Under the pieces are notes generated by a model. It did no database searches. It was given only the letters and a program-made list of their open reading frames with translations, and was not told where the DNA came from. From Atrichornis clamosus (taxonomy: Eukaryota; Chordata; Aves; Passeriformes; Menuridae): DNA of 64,000 nucleotides. The position numbers and the translations under genes were made by a program. Location of the stretch: assembly GCA_013400975.1 (NCBI GenBank), contig WBMZ01003446.1, positions 37,048 through 101,047 on the forward strand. Direction: 5' to 3'. Position 1 is the first letter of the stretch. Each line of letters starts with the position of its first letter. Of the stretch, positions 10,251-19,912 are shown piece after piece.

Positions 10251-11435
10251 TTACACGAAGTTTTACAGCCTCACAAAACTCTCCAGGATGAGTTTTACAC
10301 CTTTTGTAAAACTTGCAAATCTATAATTTGCTAGAATGTAAAAAAAAAACCCCAAACCCAAAACAAAACCCAAACCAACAAACCAGATCCTGAATTAGAC
10401 TTAAGAAGGAGCTTTACAGATCGTAAGGGATACTTAGAAATTAATTTGTGTTTAGCACTGGATATTATCTGGCTGCGGTCAAGGAACCCAGGACTCTTCC
10501 AGTCTGGTTTTGGCACAAAACAAAGGCCAAGGTTTGTTTGGAATGTTTGGAGATGCCAAGCAGATGGACACACAACTTTGGAAGCTTAATGACTCAGGCA
10601 GCATTTCAAGTATGGAGCATCCACTGTTGGATTAAGTCTCTTAAAGCTGTGCACCAGCTCTGACTAAATCCAAGAGCCACGTTCTGTTTTCCTGAGATCC
10701 CATTAACACAACTGGGAGGGCACACACAGACTGGGTTTTTTTCCTGTGGCTATCACAATGAGGTTGAATTACACTGTAGCAGCCAAAAGCATTCCAAACT
10801 TTACACATGGATTTTGTAACTTTTCCCTCTAAACCCAAGGCCTCTTGAGGTTTTTTTCTTCCCAGAGAACAGATGACCATGAGAACTTTTGGGGTGGCAC
10901 TCGGCCTTCCCTCCCAGGAGCCCTAGGGCATGACTCACTTGGTAATTCTTCACAAAAACAATAGCTCCTGTATCCCTAAAAGAGCAATTTATAATCACAC
11001 CTTTGTTCTGTGCTGATAAGCAATTAATAATCCCATGCATAATATTTATTTCCAATGTCTTTCACTCCAAGGCTTCCCTGAACACAACCTGTACCGGGGG
11101 AGGCCAATGTCAAACGCAGCCAGCTGAGGCTCTCTGGCATGGTTTCCCTGACTCCTGATTAAGGATTAACAAGGCCATTATTGATCTGTCATGACTCACA
11201 ACAGGTTTATGGGCAATTGTTTGCAGCTCCTTCAGCCTCAGATGAGGCAACTTTTCAACACCGAGCATTTGAAAGGCAATTAAATGCTTTAAATCAGCAT
11301 TTAAAGCAAATGAAGTGCTCTCCACATCACTGAGAACCTCACAGCTGCTCCCTCACATTCCCCCCAGCCCCGTCCCGGGAGCAGAACAGGAAAACAACCA
11401 AATCAATTTGTGGGTGGAGATAAGAGCAGTTTATC
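10251..11435. other. Intergenic, no gene seen
   Basis: Single-copy sequence between two minus-oriented CR1 fragments. A short A/C-rich run occurs at about 10338-10384. No coding sequence was recognised. Confidence 0.5.
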
Positions 11436-11765
11436 CGGAGTGGCAAGGACCCAGCAGCATCATGCAGTCCGAGCCCTGGCCCTGCACAGACCCCCCACCA
11501 ACCCCACCCTGTGCATCCCTGGGAGCGTCGTCCAAAGGCTCCTGGAGCTCTGGCAGCCTTGGGAATGTCACCATTCCCTGGGGAGCCTGGTCAGTGCCCA
11601 GCACCCTCTGGGGGAAGAACCTTTTCCCGATATTCAAACCAATCCTCCCCTGGCACAGCTCCAGCCATTCCCTGGGTCCTGTCCCTGTCACAGGGAACAG
11701 GGAGCAGAGCTGCCTGTTGGGAGGAGCTGCAGCCCCTGAGGAGCTCTGAGCTCAGTCTTCTCCAA
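11436..11765 (-). mobile_element. CR1 fragment, group D
   Basis: Minus-oriented. Carries GCAGCCTTGGGAATGTCACC and the CTGGGGGAAGAACCTTTTCC block. The octamer tail is missing. Confidence 0.85.
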
Positions 11766-11832
11766 GATAATAACAATAACACTATTAATTATAATACTAA
11801 TTATTATAATATGAATTATGCTAACAATTGTA
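11766..11832. repeat. AT-rich TAA/ATT low-complexity stretch
   Basis: Degenerate TAA, AAT and ATT repeats directly beyond the 5' truncation point of a minus-strand CR1 fragment. Confidence 0.6.
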
Positions 11833-12175
11833 ATTAAAAAAAGAAAAACCTCAATGGAAAGAAGTGCTGCACAACACAACTGCTCAACACCCACTGAACA
11901 ATGCCCAGTCCACAGTAAATTCCGTATTTCAGTCCTGTCCTGCAGTAACATTATAACACAGTTCGTATTTTCCACTACTTGGAGAGCACTTAACCCAAAT
12001 TTTAATAAGGAGACTTCTGGTTGTGCAATAAAGGAACTGAGGAACAGTTTGCTGTATCAGGTCTGTAGTTTATTTTCTCTGTACCTAGTGCAGACATCAC
12101 ACATTCCAGGCACAAACTTAGCTGCAGAAAATGAAAATGTATTTTCAAAATACTATTAACGTAAATCAGTAATTA

Positions 12176-12181
12176 TTTATT
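12176..12181 (-). promoter_or_regulatory. Candidate CBR1 polyadenylation signal
   Basis: AATAAA on the minus strand about 360 bases past the CBR1 stop. Other minus-strand AATAAA copies lie at 12240-12245 and 12069-12074, so the site in use cannot be decided. Confidence 0.4.
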
Positions 12182-12542
12182 GATATATTAAAAAAGCCAA
12201 CTGATTATATTTTTCCATAAATGGTGTCTCATTGCTATTTTTATTTTCACTTAATTCCGTTTAGTTCTGATAGTAAGGAATGTCTGTACAACAGTGATTC
12301 TGTCCTGGTTTTATGAAACTCCCCCCAGACTGGTCACTGTACCTCTAAACCAACCCAATCCTCTGTAAGAAACCCTGGAAACATCTACTGTGCTGAGAAA
12401 TAATAAGGCACCTGCTTCCTCATCCCAGCTCCATGTCAGACATCCATCCCAGGGGGAGTGGGAGAAGGGCTGGCAATGATGTAATTAAGAGTAAAATCAG
12501 ACACACGAGGTGAGGCACATTCCCATTCCCCCTTTCCCGAGC

Positions 12543-12979
12543 TCACCATGTCCGGACAGTTTTGTTACTGACAAACTGGCCGTGAGGAGCATCAGCATCC
12601 GAAGGCAAAAGGGCCAAATAAACGGGGGTCTCAGCCCCCTCATCTGGGGACTTGGTGGCCTGAGGACCTGCCATGTCTGTCCTCACCCAGCCAGGGCAGC
12701 AGGCATTGAGCAGGATGTGGTCCCCTTTTCTCTTCTCGTTTAACATCCGCGCTTGGATCCTGGACAAGACCGTGACCCCAATTTTGGATACCCCATAGGC
12801 AGTGTTTGGCCAACCCTCTTTCTCATGGACACTTTTTTTGGTGTCTTCCACGAATTTGGTCATGAGTTGCACCAACTCATCCTCAGTGATGGTGTCACTG
12901 CGGAATTTTTTCTGGAGCTCTTGGCTGCAGCCTCCCAGGGCTGAGCTGCTCACCATGCTGGAGACGTTCACCACTCGAC
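12543..12979 (-). CDS. CBR1: CBR1 coding exon 3
   Basis: Encodes residues 132-276 with Ser139, Tyr193, Lys197 and the CCPGWV segment, and ends in a stop at 12545-12543. The acceptor is CTCTTTCCAG. Confidence 0.95.
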
Positions 12980-15900
12980 CTGGAAAGAGAATAAAGACTC
13001 AGGATTTTTACACAAATTAAGCTCAGCACTGAAGTGGGACTGCTCTGCAGTTCTGGATTCACTCTCAGGTGATTACCTCTAAAATATTCTGTGGGGGCTG
13101 TTTTGCAGAGCTCCGGGAAGATCAGAGTTAACTCAGTGTTATTTCTACAAAATTCCATTGCAGAGGATAATTAAGGTGTGAACCTGCAAAAGTTTCAGCT
13201 AAACCTTCAGGAAAGAGCCTCTCACAATCTGTAGGCATACTCACAGTAGTAAGAATACCTGGAGAGTTACAAATCCTGCAGTAAGGATTTCTCTCCCACC
13301 ACTTCAGTACAGAGGAATGAATCAGCTGAATCAGTGAGCCACTCATTGTCTCCAGAATTATGGTGCACTGTTTCCCCTCTTTCCGTCTACTTTACAGCCA
13401 TTCTGGTGATGAACTTGGGGATTTAATCTTAAAAACCACAGAAATGAATCCGTTCTGTAATGGCTTTTTTAACACACTCATCCTTCACCCTTAGTACAAC
13501 ATTACAACCTTGGCACTGTTTCCTCCCTCCCCAGCTGGCCCCAAAAATTCATTAACTCTGTCTTCTCCTTCTTCCCCAGGACCTAACAATTCCCAGCTTT
13601 TTTCATCTACTTTACTTTATTTCTTAAAAACCTGGATGTATTTAAAAGTTAGAAGAGACTACATTTCATTTATAGCAGCAAACACATCACAGCACCACTT
13701 TTAGATACTTCCTTATCCTAATTCTGTCATCAAAATGTCCTTTCTGAAGCAAGAATTTACGCAGGCAGGTATCACAAAGGGAATATGAGTAAAGTTCTCT
13801 ATGTTTTCTTGAGGGCACCATGAGAATTTCACTTCAATCCATAAAAAGACTGAAAGTGGATTTAAATATAGACAGCAGAGACATTTTAGGGGTCAAGAAA
13901 GGCCATCTGTTCTCTTCCCTTCAGCCCAGCAAAGACCACTCCTCTTGCTATGGTGCAGTGCCTGAGACTGGACAGGATTTTCCCATTTAAAAGAGGCAAA
14001 ATTCATACAAAACTATTTCTCTACTTCTTATATTTTACTTACCATAAGGCTTCATAAGAGGCAACAATTCTGTGCAAACATTCCTGGTTCCAAAAAAGTT
14101 TGTCTTCAGTGTAACTTCAGCTTGGACAGCAAATGGGGTTGTGTCATGAACTGTTCATAAGAAGAGGGAGGGAAGGGAAAAAAACCCCAATAAAAATCAG
14201 AATTGTACTACTGTTTTGAAAAGCAGTTACCAAACCTCAAAAATTTATCTTAGTTACTTCTTTTTTAGTAATTAAAAAACAGGAATAAAACTACCCAACC
14301 CCTACAGTTTATCTTAGTTACTTTTTTTAATAATTAGAAAACAGGCATATGATGAATTAAAATATGTAAGAAAAGCTTCTATAAAGAAGGCAGAGGTAGG
14401 ATTTGGTGCAATCTGAAGAAACAAACTAACAGAAAGCCCCAACCACCCCCAAACCTGAGCAACAGTTGTGTCATAGATCACCCCCGAGGTGACAGATCTG
14501 TGCTAACACGAGCAAAAGGGTGGGAAATAGAGCCAGGAAAAGGAGCTGACTGAGGTAAGTGTGAGCAGACCATGGAACTGCTCTCTCAGGGCGTGATTCT
14601 ATCACAGAACTGGCAGCTTGTCACACCAAAAGTGGGGTAGGATGTGCCAATTTGACTCAGCAAGAAGTTCTGCATCCTCCAGTTGGAGAGGAAACCAAGA
14701 GTTGAAGTCACAGCATTCCTCCTTTTCTGCTCCAGGCTCCATCTGTGCAGGGATGGAGCCCACCTGCATACCCTGGGCAGGTGTTCCCTTGTCTCCACAG
14801 CCCAGGTCACGTTAATTCAAAAGAGAAATAGCAACAGGACATTTAGTATTTGATGTGCTTCTATTTTTACTGCAAAACACTTGTAATGACTCACGCTCAT
14901 CTGCAAATCCCTTACTTGCATTGTAACCTTACACGTGAAGGCAGATCATGACCCATGGCCAGGGTTGTGGCAGGGGGAGAAGTAAAAACCTACACAATTC
15001 CAAACTCCTGCTTCCACACCCTCCCCTCCTCCTGAGAGGGGATCTTCCTCACACTCCAAACCCCACTGATTTGTCTAACAGGGTATGTTCTGACATCCTA
15101 CACTTCCTTGATTTAGCAAGCTTTACTAGAACATCTCTCCTTCGAGAGGCTCATGCAGAAGACAACCCACACCCACAGCTCCATCACCTCTGGATACAGG
15201 AGCGGTTTTTGCTGGACGAAGGATTAAGAACAAGTGCAGCACAAAACCAAACCAACAGAATTTAATGGCAAATCTGATCTCTGACAGATTGCTATAGCAC
15301 ATCATAGTACAATAAAGAAACAAGAGCATAAATTCTGGGATGGCAGCAGGAAGTTGGTGAGGCAAGAAGCAAGCTTGGGTAGAAACACCAATTAGGGAAG
15401 CAAGAATGAACACAAAAATATGAGAAGCATCACAGCAAGCTCTTACACACGTTACACCCTCCAGCCCCTGTGCTTGATATTTTCACAGCAACACTTACAA
15501 GAGGCTCCTTTATCACCTTCCTAAATTTTGTGACTTGCTGCTGACTCATAGCTGTCGTCAGCTGGAAGAAAGTCTAGGCTAAACATCTGGAACTGATATT
15601 TTAACTGCTGCTGGAATCTTTTAATACCTCTCTCTCCTCAGCACAACCTGAAGCTCAGACAATTACATTAAGAGTTGCCTTCTAATAAGCTGATCTTGAA
15701 CACAAGCAATTTTCTTATAAAGTAACATGCAAACCATACAGTGACTGAGCTTCAGAACACCATCACTGCATTCCCACTCCAAGATAAGTTCCATCTTCGG
15801 GAGCAGGGGAGGTTTGATCTCTAGTACCTGACAGGGCTTCTTATCCTGAGGCCTCCTTAATCTGTGAGCAAATGAGTCAGCACAAAGCTGTGCTTGAACA

Positions 15901-17647
15901 CCTACCTGTCCTAACTGAGATGGAAAACAACCAACCGAGAAAACCCAACCAGAAAATACAATCATGGAATGGTTTGGGTTGGAAGGGACCTCAAAGATCA
16001 TCCAGTCCCACCCCCTGCCACGGGCAGGGACACCTTCCACTATCCCAGGTTGCTCCAAGCCCCGTCTAACCTGGCCTTGGACACTTCCAGGGAGCCAGGG
16101 GCAGCCACAGCTTCTCTGGGCACCCTGTGCCAGGGCCTCCCCATCCTCCCAGGGAACAATTCCTTCCCAATATCCCATCCAACCCTGCCCTCTGGCAGTG
16201 GGAAGCCATTCCCTGTGTCCTGTCCCTCCACCCCTTGGAAATTGTCTCTCTCCAGGTTTCCTGTGGCTCCTTCAGGCCCTGCAAGGCCACAGTGAGGTCA
16301 CCCCAAAGCTTCTCCTCTCCAGGCTGGACAATCCCAGCTCTCCCAGCCTTTCCTCCCAGCAGAGCTGCTCCATCCCTCTGCTCATCCTGGAGCCTCCTCT
16401 GGCCTCGCTCCAGCAGCTCCACGTCCTCCCTGTGCTGGGCCCAGGGCTGGAGCAGCTCTGCAGGGGGGGTCTCACCTGAGGGGGCAGAGGCGCACAATCC
16501 CCTCCACAGAACCAGCAGCCAGGCTTGTCATTTGCTCAATCTGGAGCTAACAAGATTCTTGACTTCATAAACACCAGAAGAATGCATCCTTCCAGCTTAA
16601 AACTGCTGTGTCTCTCTCACCTTCCTTGCCTTTCTGCCCACTAGAAGGTGAAAGTGTTAAATTCTTGCTCAGCACAGCAAGGTTTAGGTTAATCTGTTTA
16701 TAGGTAACTGAACGGCCTGAGAAAGGTAAGAGATGACAAAAACCACGCTGGGTCAAAGGTTCTTGTTTATCAGCTGGAATCTCTGAGCAGGTGACGCAGA
16801 GAACAGAGCATGGGGCTTGCAGGAGACAGAAAACACAGATCCCTGAGGAACAGGGCTGATGTTCCCCCTGGTGATGGGCCCTGCTGAAGCCCCCGGGCAT
16901 TGAGGCTCTTCCTCCAACTCAGCTCCATGCCCTGTGTGCCTCAAGTATTTCCATGTGATGCAAACACAACACTCCAGGGAAGCACATTTAGAGAATTCCA
17001 GAATCATTATGGTTGGAAAAGCCCTCCCAGCCCATCTAGCCCCAGCTGTGCCCCATCCCCACCTTGTCCCCAGCCCAGAGCTCTGAGTGCCACGTCCAGG
17101 CCTTCCTTGGGCACCTCCAGGGATGGCGACTCCAAACCTCCCTGGGCAGCCCCTGCCAAGGCCTGACCACCCTTTCCAGGAAGAAATGCCTGGAAATGCA
17201 CACGTAGTTAGCCCAAGGGATCTTAAAGGAAGAGCCATTTCACATTGTCCTCACGTCATACCTAAGATAGGAAGCTTGCCCAACCAAACTGCCACTGGCA
17301 CAGAAACGTCGGATGCATCCACTGTCCTCTCCACACAGGACTATCCCAGACGGATTCCTACCTTTGAAAGCAATCCCTGCGTTGTTCACCAGCACATTCA
17401 GCCCTCCATACTTCTCCTTCAGGAAGTCACGGAGAGCTCGGATGCTCTGCAGGTCGTCGATGTCCAGCTGGTGGAAGAGCGCCCGCAGCCCTTCCTCCTG
17501 GAGCTTTGCCACTGCCGCCTGCCCACGGCCGGGATCCCGGGCTGTCAGGTACACATCCCCCGGGAATTGCTTGCACAGGGCCCGCACAATGGCCAAGCCA
17601 ATCCCTTTGTTGGACCCCGTCACCACAGCCACCGGCACGTTGGACAT
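12543..17647 (-). CDS. CBR1: Carbonyl reductase 1 (NADPH), complete three-exon gene
   Basis: Monomeric cytosolic short-chain dehydrogenase/reductase that reduces carbonyls (quinones, prostaglandins, xenobiotics) with NADPH. Coding exons are 17647-17362, 14150-14043 and 12979-12543. They join in frame to 276 aa, against 277 in human. The cofactor loop TGSNKGIG is at residues 10-17 and NNAG at 88-91. The catalytic set is N113, S139, Y193 and K197 (YGVSK). Exon 2 is 108 bp and both introns are GT-AG. I choose CBR1 over CBR3 because the CCPGWVRTDMAGP stretch has Trp229, where CBR3 has Pro, and because the gene lies head to head with SETD4 as in human. A CAG acceptor at about 17681 suggests a noncoding 5' exon, perhaps in the 18.6-19.3 kb CpG island. 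CR1 fragments lie in intron 1. The reading frame is intact. Confidence 0.95.
12980..14042. other. CBR1 intron 2
   Basis: Single-copy intron sequence without recognised repeats or coding potential. Confidence 0.7.
14043..14150 (-). CDS. CBR1: CBR1 coding exon 2
   Basis: A 108-base exon, phase 1 at both ends, encoding residues 96-132 (VHDTTPFAVQAEVTLK to LMKPYG), including the catalytic Asn113. The acceptor is GAACAG and the donor GTAAGT. Confidence 0.93.
14151..15957. other. CBR1 intron 1, 3' part
   Basis: Mostly single-copy intronic DNA. A partly duplicated AT-rich phrase (ATCTTAGTTACTTC and ATCTTAGTTACTTT) lies at 14248 and 14311. No coding sequence was recognised. Confidence 0.6.
15958..16508 (-). 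mobile_element. CR1 fragment, group A, long
   Basis: Minus-oriented copy of about 550 bases in CBR1 intron 1, with tail AATCATGGAATGGTTTGGG and 5' extension to the TCTCACCTGAGGGGGCAGAG block. Confidence 0.9.
16993..17190 (-). mobile_element. CR1 fragment, group B
   Basis: Minus-oriented in CBR1 intron 1. Recognised by AGCTCTGAGTGCCACGTCC and GGGATGGCGACTCCAAACC. Confidence 0.85.
17362..17647 (-). CDS. CBR1: CBR1 coding exon 1
   Basis: Encodes residues 1-95 (MSNVPVAVVTG to GIAFK) plus one base of the next codon; donor GTAGGA. It holds the Rossmann glycine loop and NNAG. The start is fixed by alignment to the family N-terminus and has A at -3. Confidence 0.95.
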
Positions 17648-17680
17648 TGTCCCCTCAGAGCGAGAGCTGAAGTGACAGAA
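17648..17680 (-). other. CBR1 5' UTR segment of the first coding exon
   Basis: Bases between the CBR1 ATG and a pyrimidine-rich CTGTTGGCAG acceptor ending at 17681. This implies that the 5' UTR is spliced. If the acceptor is not used, the UTR is simply longer. Confidence 0.4.
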
Positions 17681-17741
17681 CTGCCAACAGCAAAGAAAGA
17701 TTCAGTCAGACAGACAAAGACGGCTACTTGAAAAGGAATTC

Positions 17742-17893
17742 CAATCATGGAATGGTTTGGAAGGGACCTTAAGGCTCATCCAGTCCCACCCTATGGGCAG
17801 GGACACCTTCCACTGTCCCAGGTTACTCCAAGCCCCGTCCAACCTGGCCTTGGACACTTCCAGTGGTGTGGAGTTCACAACCTCCCTGGGCAA
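17742..17893 (-). mobile_element. CR1 fragment, group A
   Basis: Minus-oriented, just upstream of the CBR1 start, beginning AATCATGGAATGGTTTGG and ending near a T-run. Confidence 0.85.
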
Positions 17894-18241
17894 TTACAGA
17901 TTTTTTTTTTTTTAAATACTACTTTGAATTCCACCTCGAATTATGTGAAACTACATTTCAGTGCACGCCGTGCAACCTCCTAAAGTAGCATGAGGTATTC
18001 ACAGAGAAATCTGGTGTTAAATGTTCTGAAGAAAGGCCAACCAGTGATTGGCAAACACAAAGAAATCTCTTGCCTAAAAAAACAATCAATGGCTAATCTT
18101 TAGTACTAAATTAACTTTTTGTGGGAGTAAGCGCTTCTGCACTTACACTTCACAGAAAGGCTATTTCCTTCTTTTGGGAATATTCAACTGGTTCAGCTCA
18201 AGTTTTGCTGAAAAACCCAGGCATAAAATCTGGTCAAGACC

Positions 18242-18330
18242 TGAGCAACCTGGGATAGTGGAAGGTGTCCCTGCCCATAGCAAGGGGTGGAATTGGATGA
18301 GTTTTAAGGTCCCTTCCAACACAAACCATG
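18242..18330 (+). mobile_element. CR1 3' end fragment, group A
   Basis: Plus-oriented. TGAGCAACCTGGGATAGTGG through GGTCCCTTCCAACACAAACC. Confidence 0.8.
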
Positions 18331-18599
18331 AAAAAAAATAGGATGGAGTAGTTTTATCTTCCAGTGCCAAGCAGGAGGAGCAATTACAGCATTTTCAGGG
18401 GGATACAGCACAGCAGAGACTGACCACAATGTTTACTGTTTAACACACCATCAGAAACCTGCTTGCTGTTAGAGATGCTGCATTTCCCCCGTAAAAGCAA
18501 GTTTAAAATACTGGTTTTCGCCTGTTTTGACATCATGGCCACCTCTCTTCCAAACGCGCCTGTAACCCCAAGCAGGCATCCAGCGAGGATGTGACACTC

Positions 18600-19350
18600 C
18601 AAGCAGCTCCAGAGTGACTTCCCAGAGCCTGGAGCCCCCTTCCCACCTCACCGCAAGTCTCCCTCACGGGAAGGGAACCCGTGGGCCGCCATGAACCCCG
18701 ACCCCTCAGGACACCGCGGGGCTGAAGGGCCCGGGGGGACATCCAGCACCTCATCACCCACCTGCAGCACCGCGGGTACCTCTCCCCTCGTTCCTCAGCT
18801 CCACACAGCGAGGAAAACACACACTGCTCCCAAAGCACTCCCACACCGCGGAGAGAGGAGATGAAGACGCCCCTAAGATGGCGGGGCAGCCCCGCCTCGG
18901 GGGCGGGAGAGCGGGCGGGGACCCGCGGCGAGGCACACGGGGGAATGGCGGTCCCTGTGTCCCTTCCAGCAGGTGGGCTTGGGGCACCGGGCAGCGATCC
19001 CAGCCCCGGAGGGACCCGGAAATCACAGTCTGGGCTCCCAGGGGAGGGTGCTCTTGGGTTTTCCAGGGAGGGTGCGTGGGACACGGGCGGTCCCTCAGGA
19101 GGTTCCCCTTCTCGCAGAGCTGCCAGGGCTTTTCCTCTTCTTCCCATCTCACCCATCCGGGGAATTGTGCCGAGCCGGGAATGGGGGTGTTGTTTGCACA
19201 GGCTTCCCAGTTCTGGGGGTGGGATGGGATGGGATAGGGGCTGTCCCCGGGCGCGCTGGAGGAGCCCGAGCGCCTGTGGGCGACCCCGGCTCCCTGAGGC
19301 CCTCCCTCCGGGCAGGGAAAAGCTGCGCTTTGAGGCTCCGTTCGGGGCGA
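18600..19350. promoter_or_regulatory. CpG island, probable bidirectional CBR1/SETD4 promoter
   Basis: A CG-dense block between the CBR1 start (minus strand, 17647) and the first SETD4 coding exon (plus strand, 19843). SETD4 and CBR1 are divergent neighbours in human, so a shared promoter is the simplest reading. The block holds AAGATGGCGG at 18875-18884. Noncoding first exons for both genes probably lie here, since both first coding exons are preceded by good acceptors. Exact transcription starts cannot be seen. Confidence 0.7.
18875..18884 (+). promoter_or_regulatory. YY1-like motif AAGATGGCGG
   Basis: Matches the YY1 consensus that is often found just downstream of CpG-island transcription starts. 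Its position between CBR1 and SETD4 supports the promoter call. Confidence 0.5.
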
Positions 19351-19375
19351 TTTTGGCAAAGGAAAGGAGAGCAGG

Positions 19376-19576
19376 ACAAAGGTTCTTCCCCCAGAGGGTG
19401 CTGGGCACTGACCAGGCTCCCCAGGGAATGGTGACATTCCCAAGGCTGCCAGAGCTCCAGAGGCCTTGNCAGGGATGCACAGGCTGGGGTTGGTGGGGGG
19501 TCTGTGCGGGGACAGGGGTTGGGCTGGATGATCCTGGTGGGTCCCTTCCCTCTCAGGATATTCCATGATTCTATGA
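19376..19576 (+). mobile_element. CR1 fragment, group D, at the edge of the promoter island
   Basis: Plus-oriented, with AGGTTCTTCCCCCAGAGGG and the tail ATTCCATGATTCTATGA. It contains an undetermined base (n) at 19469 in the provided sequence. Confidence 0.85.
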
Positions 19577-19734
19577 AAGATCATCCTGTTCCACCCCTGC
19601 CATGGGCAGGGGCACCTCCCACTATCCCAGGGTGCTCCAAGCCCCGTCCAACCTGGCCTGGGACACTTCCAGGGATCCAGGGGCAGCCACAGCTTCTCTG
19701 GGCACCCTGTGCCAGGGCCTCCCCACCCGCACAG
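19577..19734 (-). mobile_element. CR1 fragment, group A, inverted against its neighbour
   Basis: Minus-oriented and lacking its own tail. It begins at AAGATCATCCTG directly after the octamer tail of the preceding plus copy. Confidence 0.85.
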
Positions 19735-19809
19735 TAATAAATTTGAAAGGGACTTTAAATGTTTCTAAATCACTAATTTTTTTAAACTTTTTTTTTTTTT
19801 TTAATTCAG

Positions 19810-19912
19810 CTTGTCTAAACACGGCAAAATCTATTGCTTAATATGAAGAAAAGTAGAGGTCGGACAGGTCGAAAAAGAAAAAGAAAACACTTGCAGAGTT
19901 TTATGCATGGAG
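19810..19912 (+). CDS. SETD4: SETD4 first coding exon
   Basis: A long T-run and CAG acceptor end at 19809, then a 33-base 5' UTR, then ATG at 19843. It encodes 23 residues rich in Arg and Lys and ends in phase 1 before GTATCA. The coding part is 19843-19912. Confidence 0.85.

Noticed and set aside
12753..13020. Plus-strand frames opposite CBR1 exon 3
   Set aside because: Antisense shadow of the CBR1 coding sequence.
17087..17731. 214-residue plus-strand frame
   Set aside because: It is the antisense of CBR1 exon 1 joined to a CR1 fragment.
18533..19584. Long minus-strand open frames of 276 and 315 residues
   Set aside because: They cross the CpG island and a CR1 copy, include the undetermined base, and match no protein known to me.
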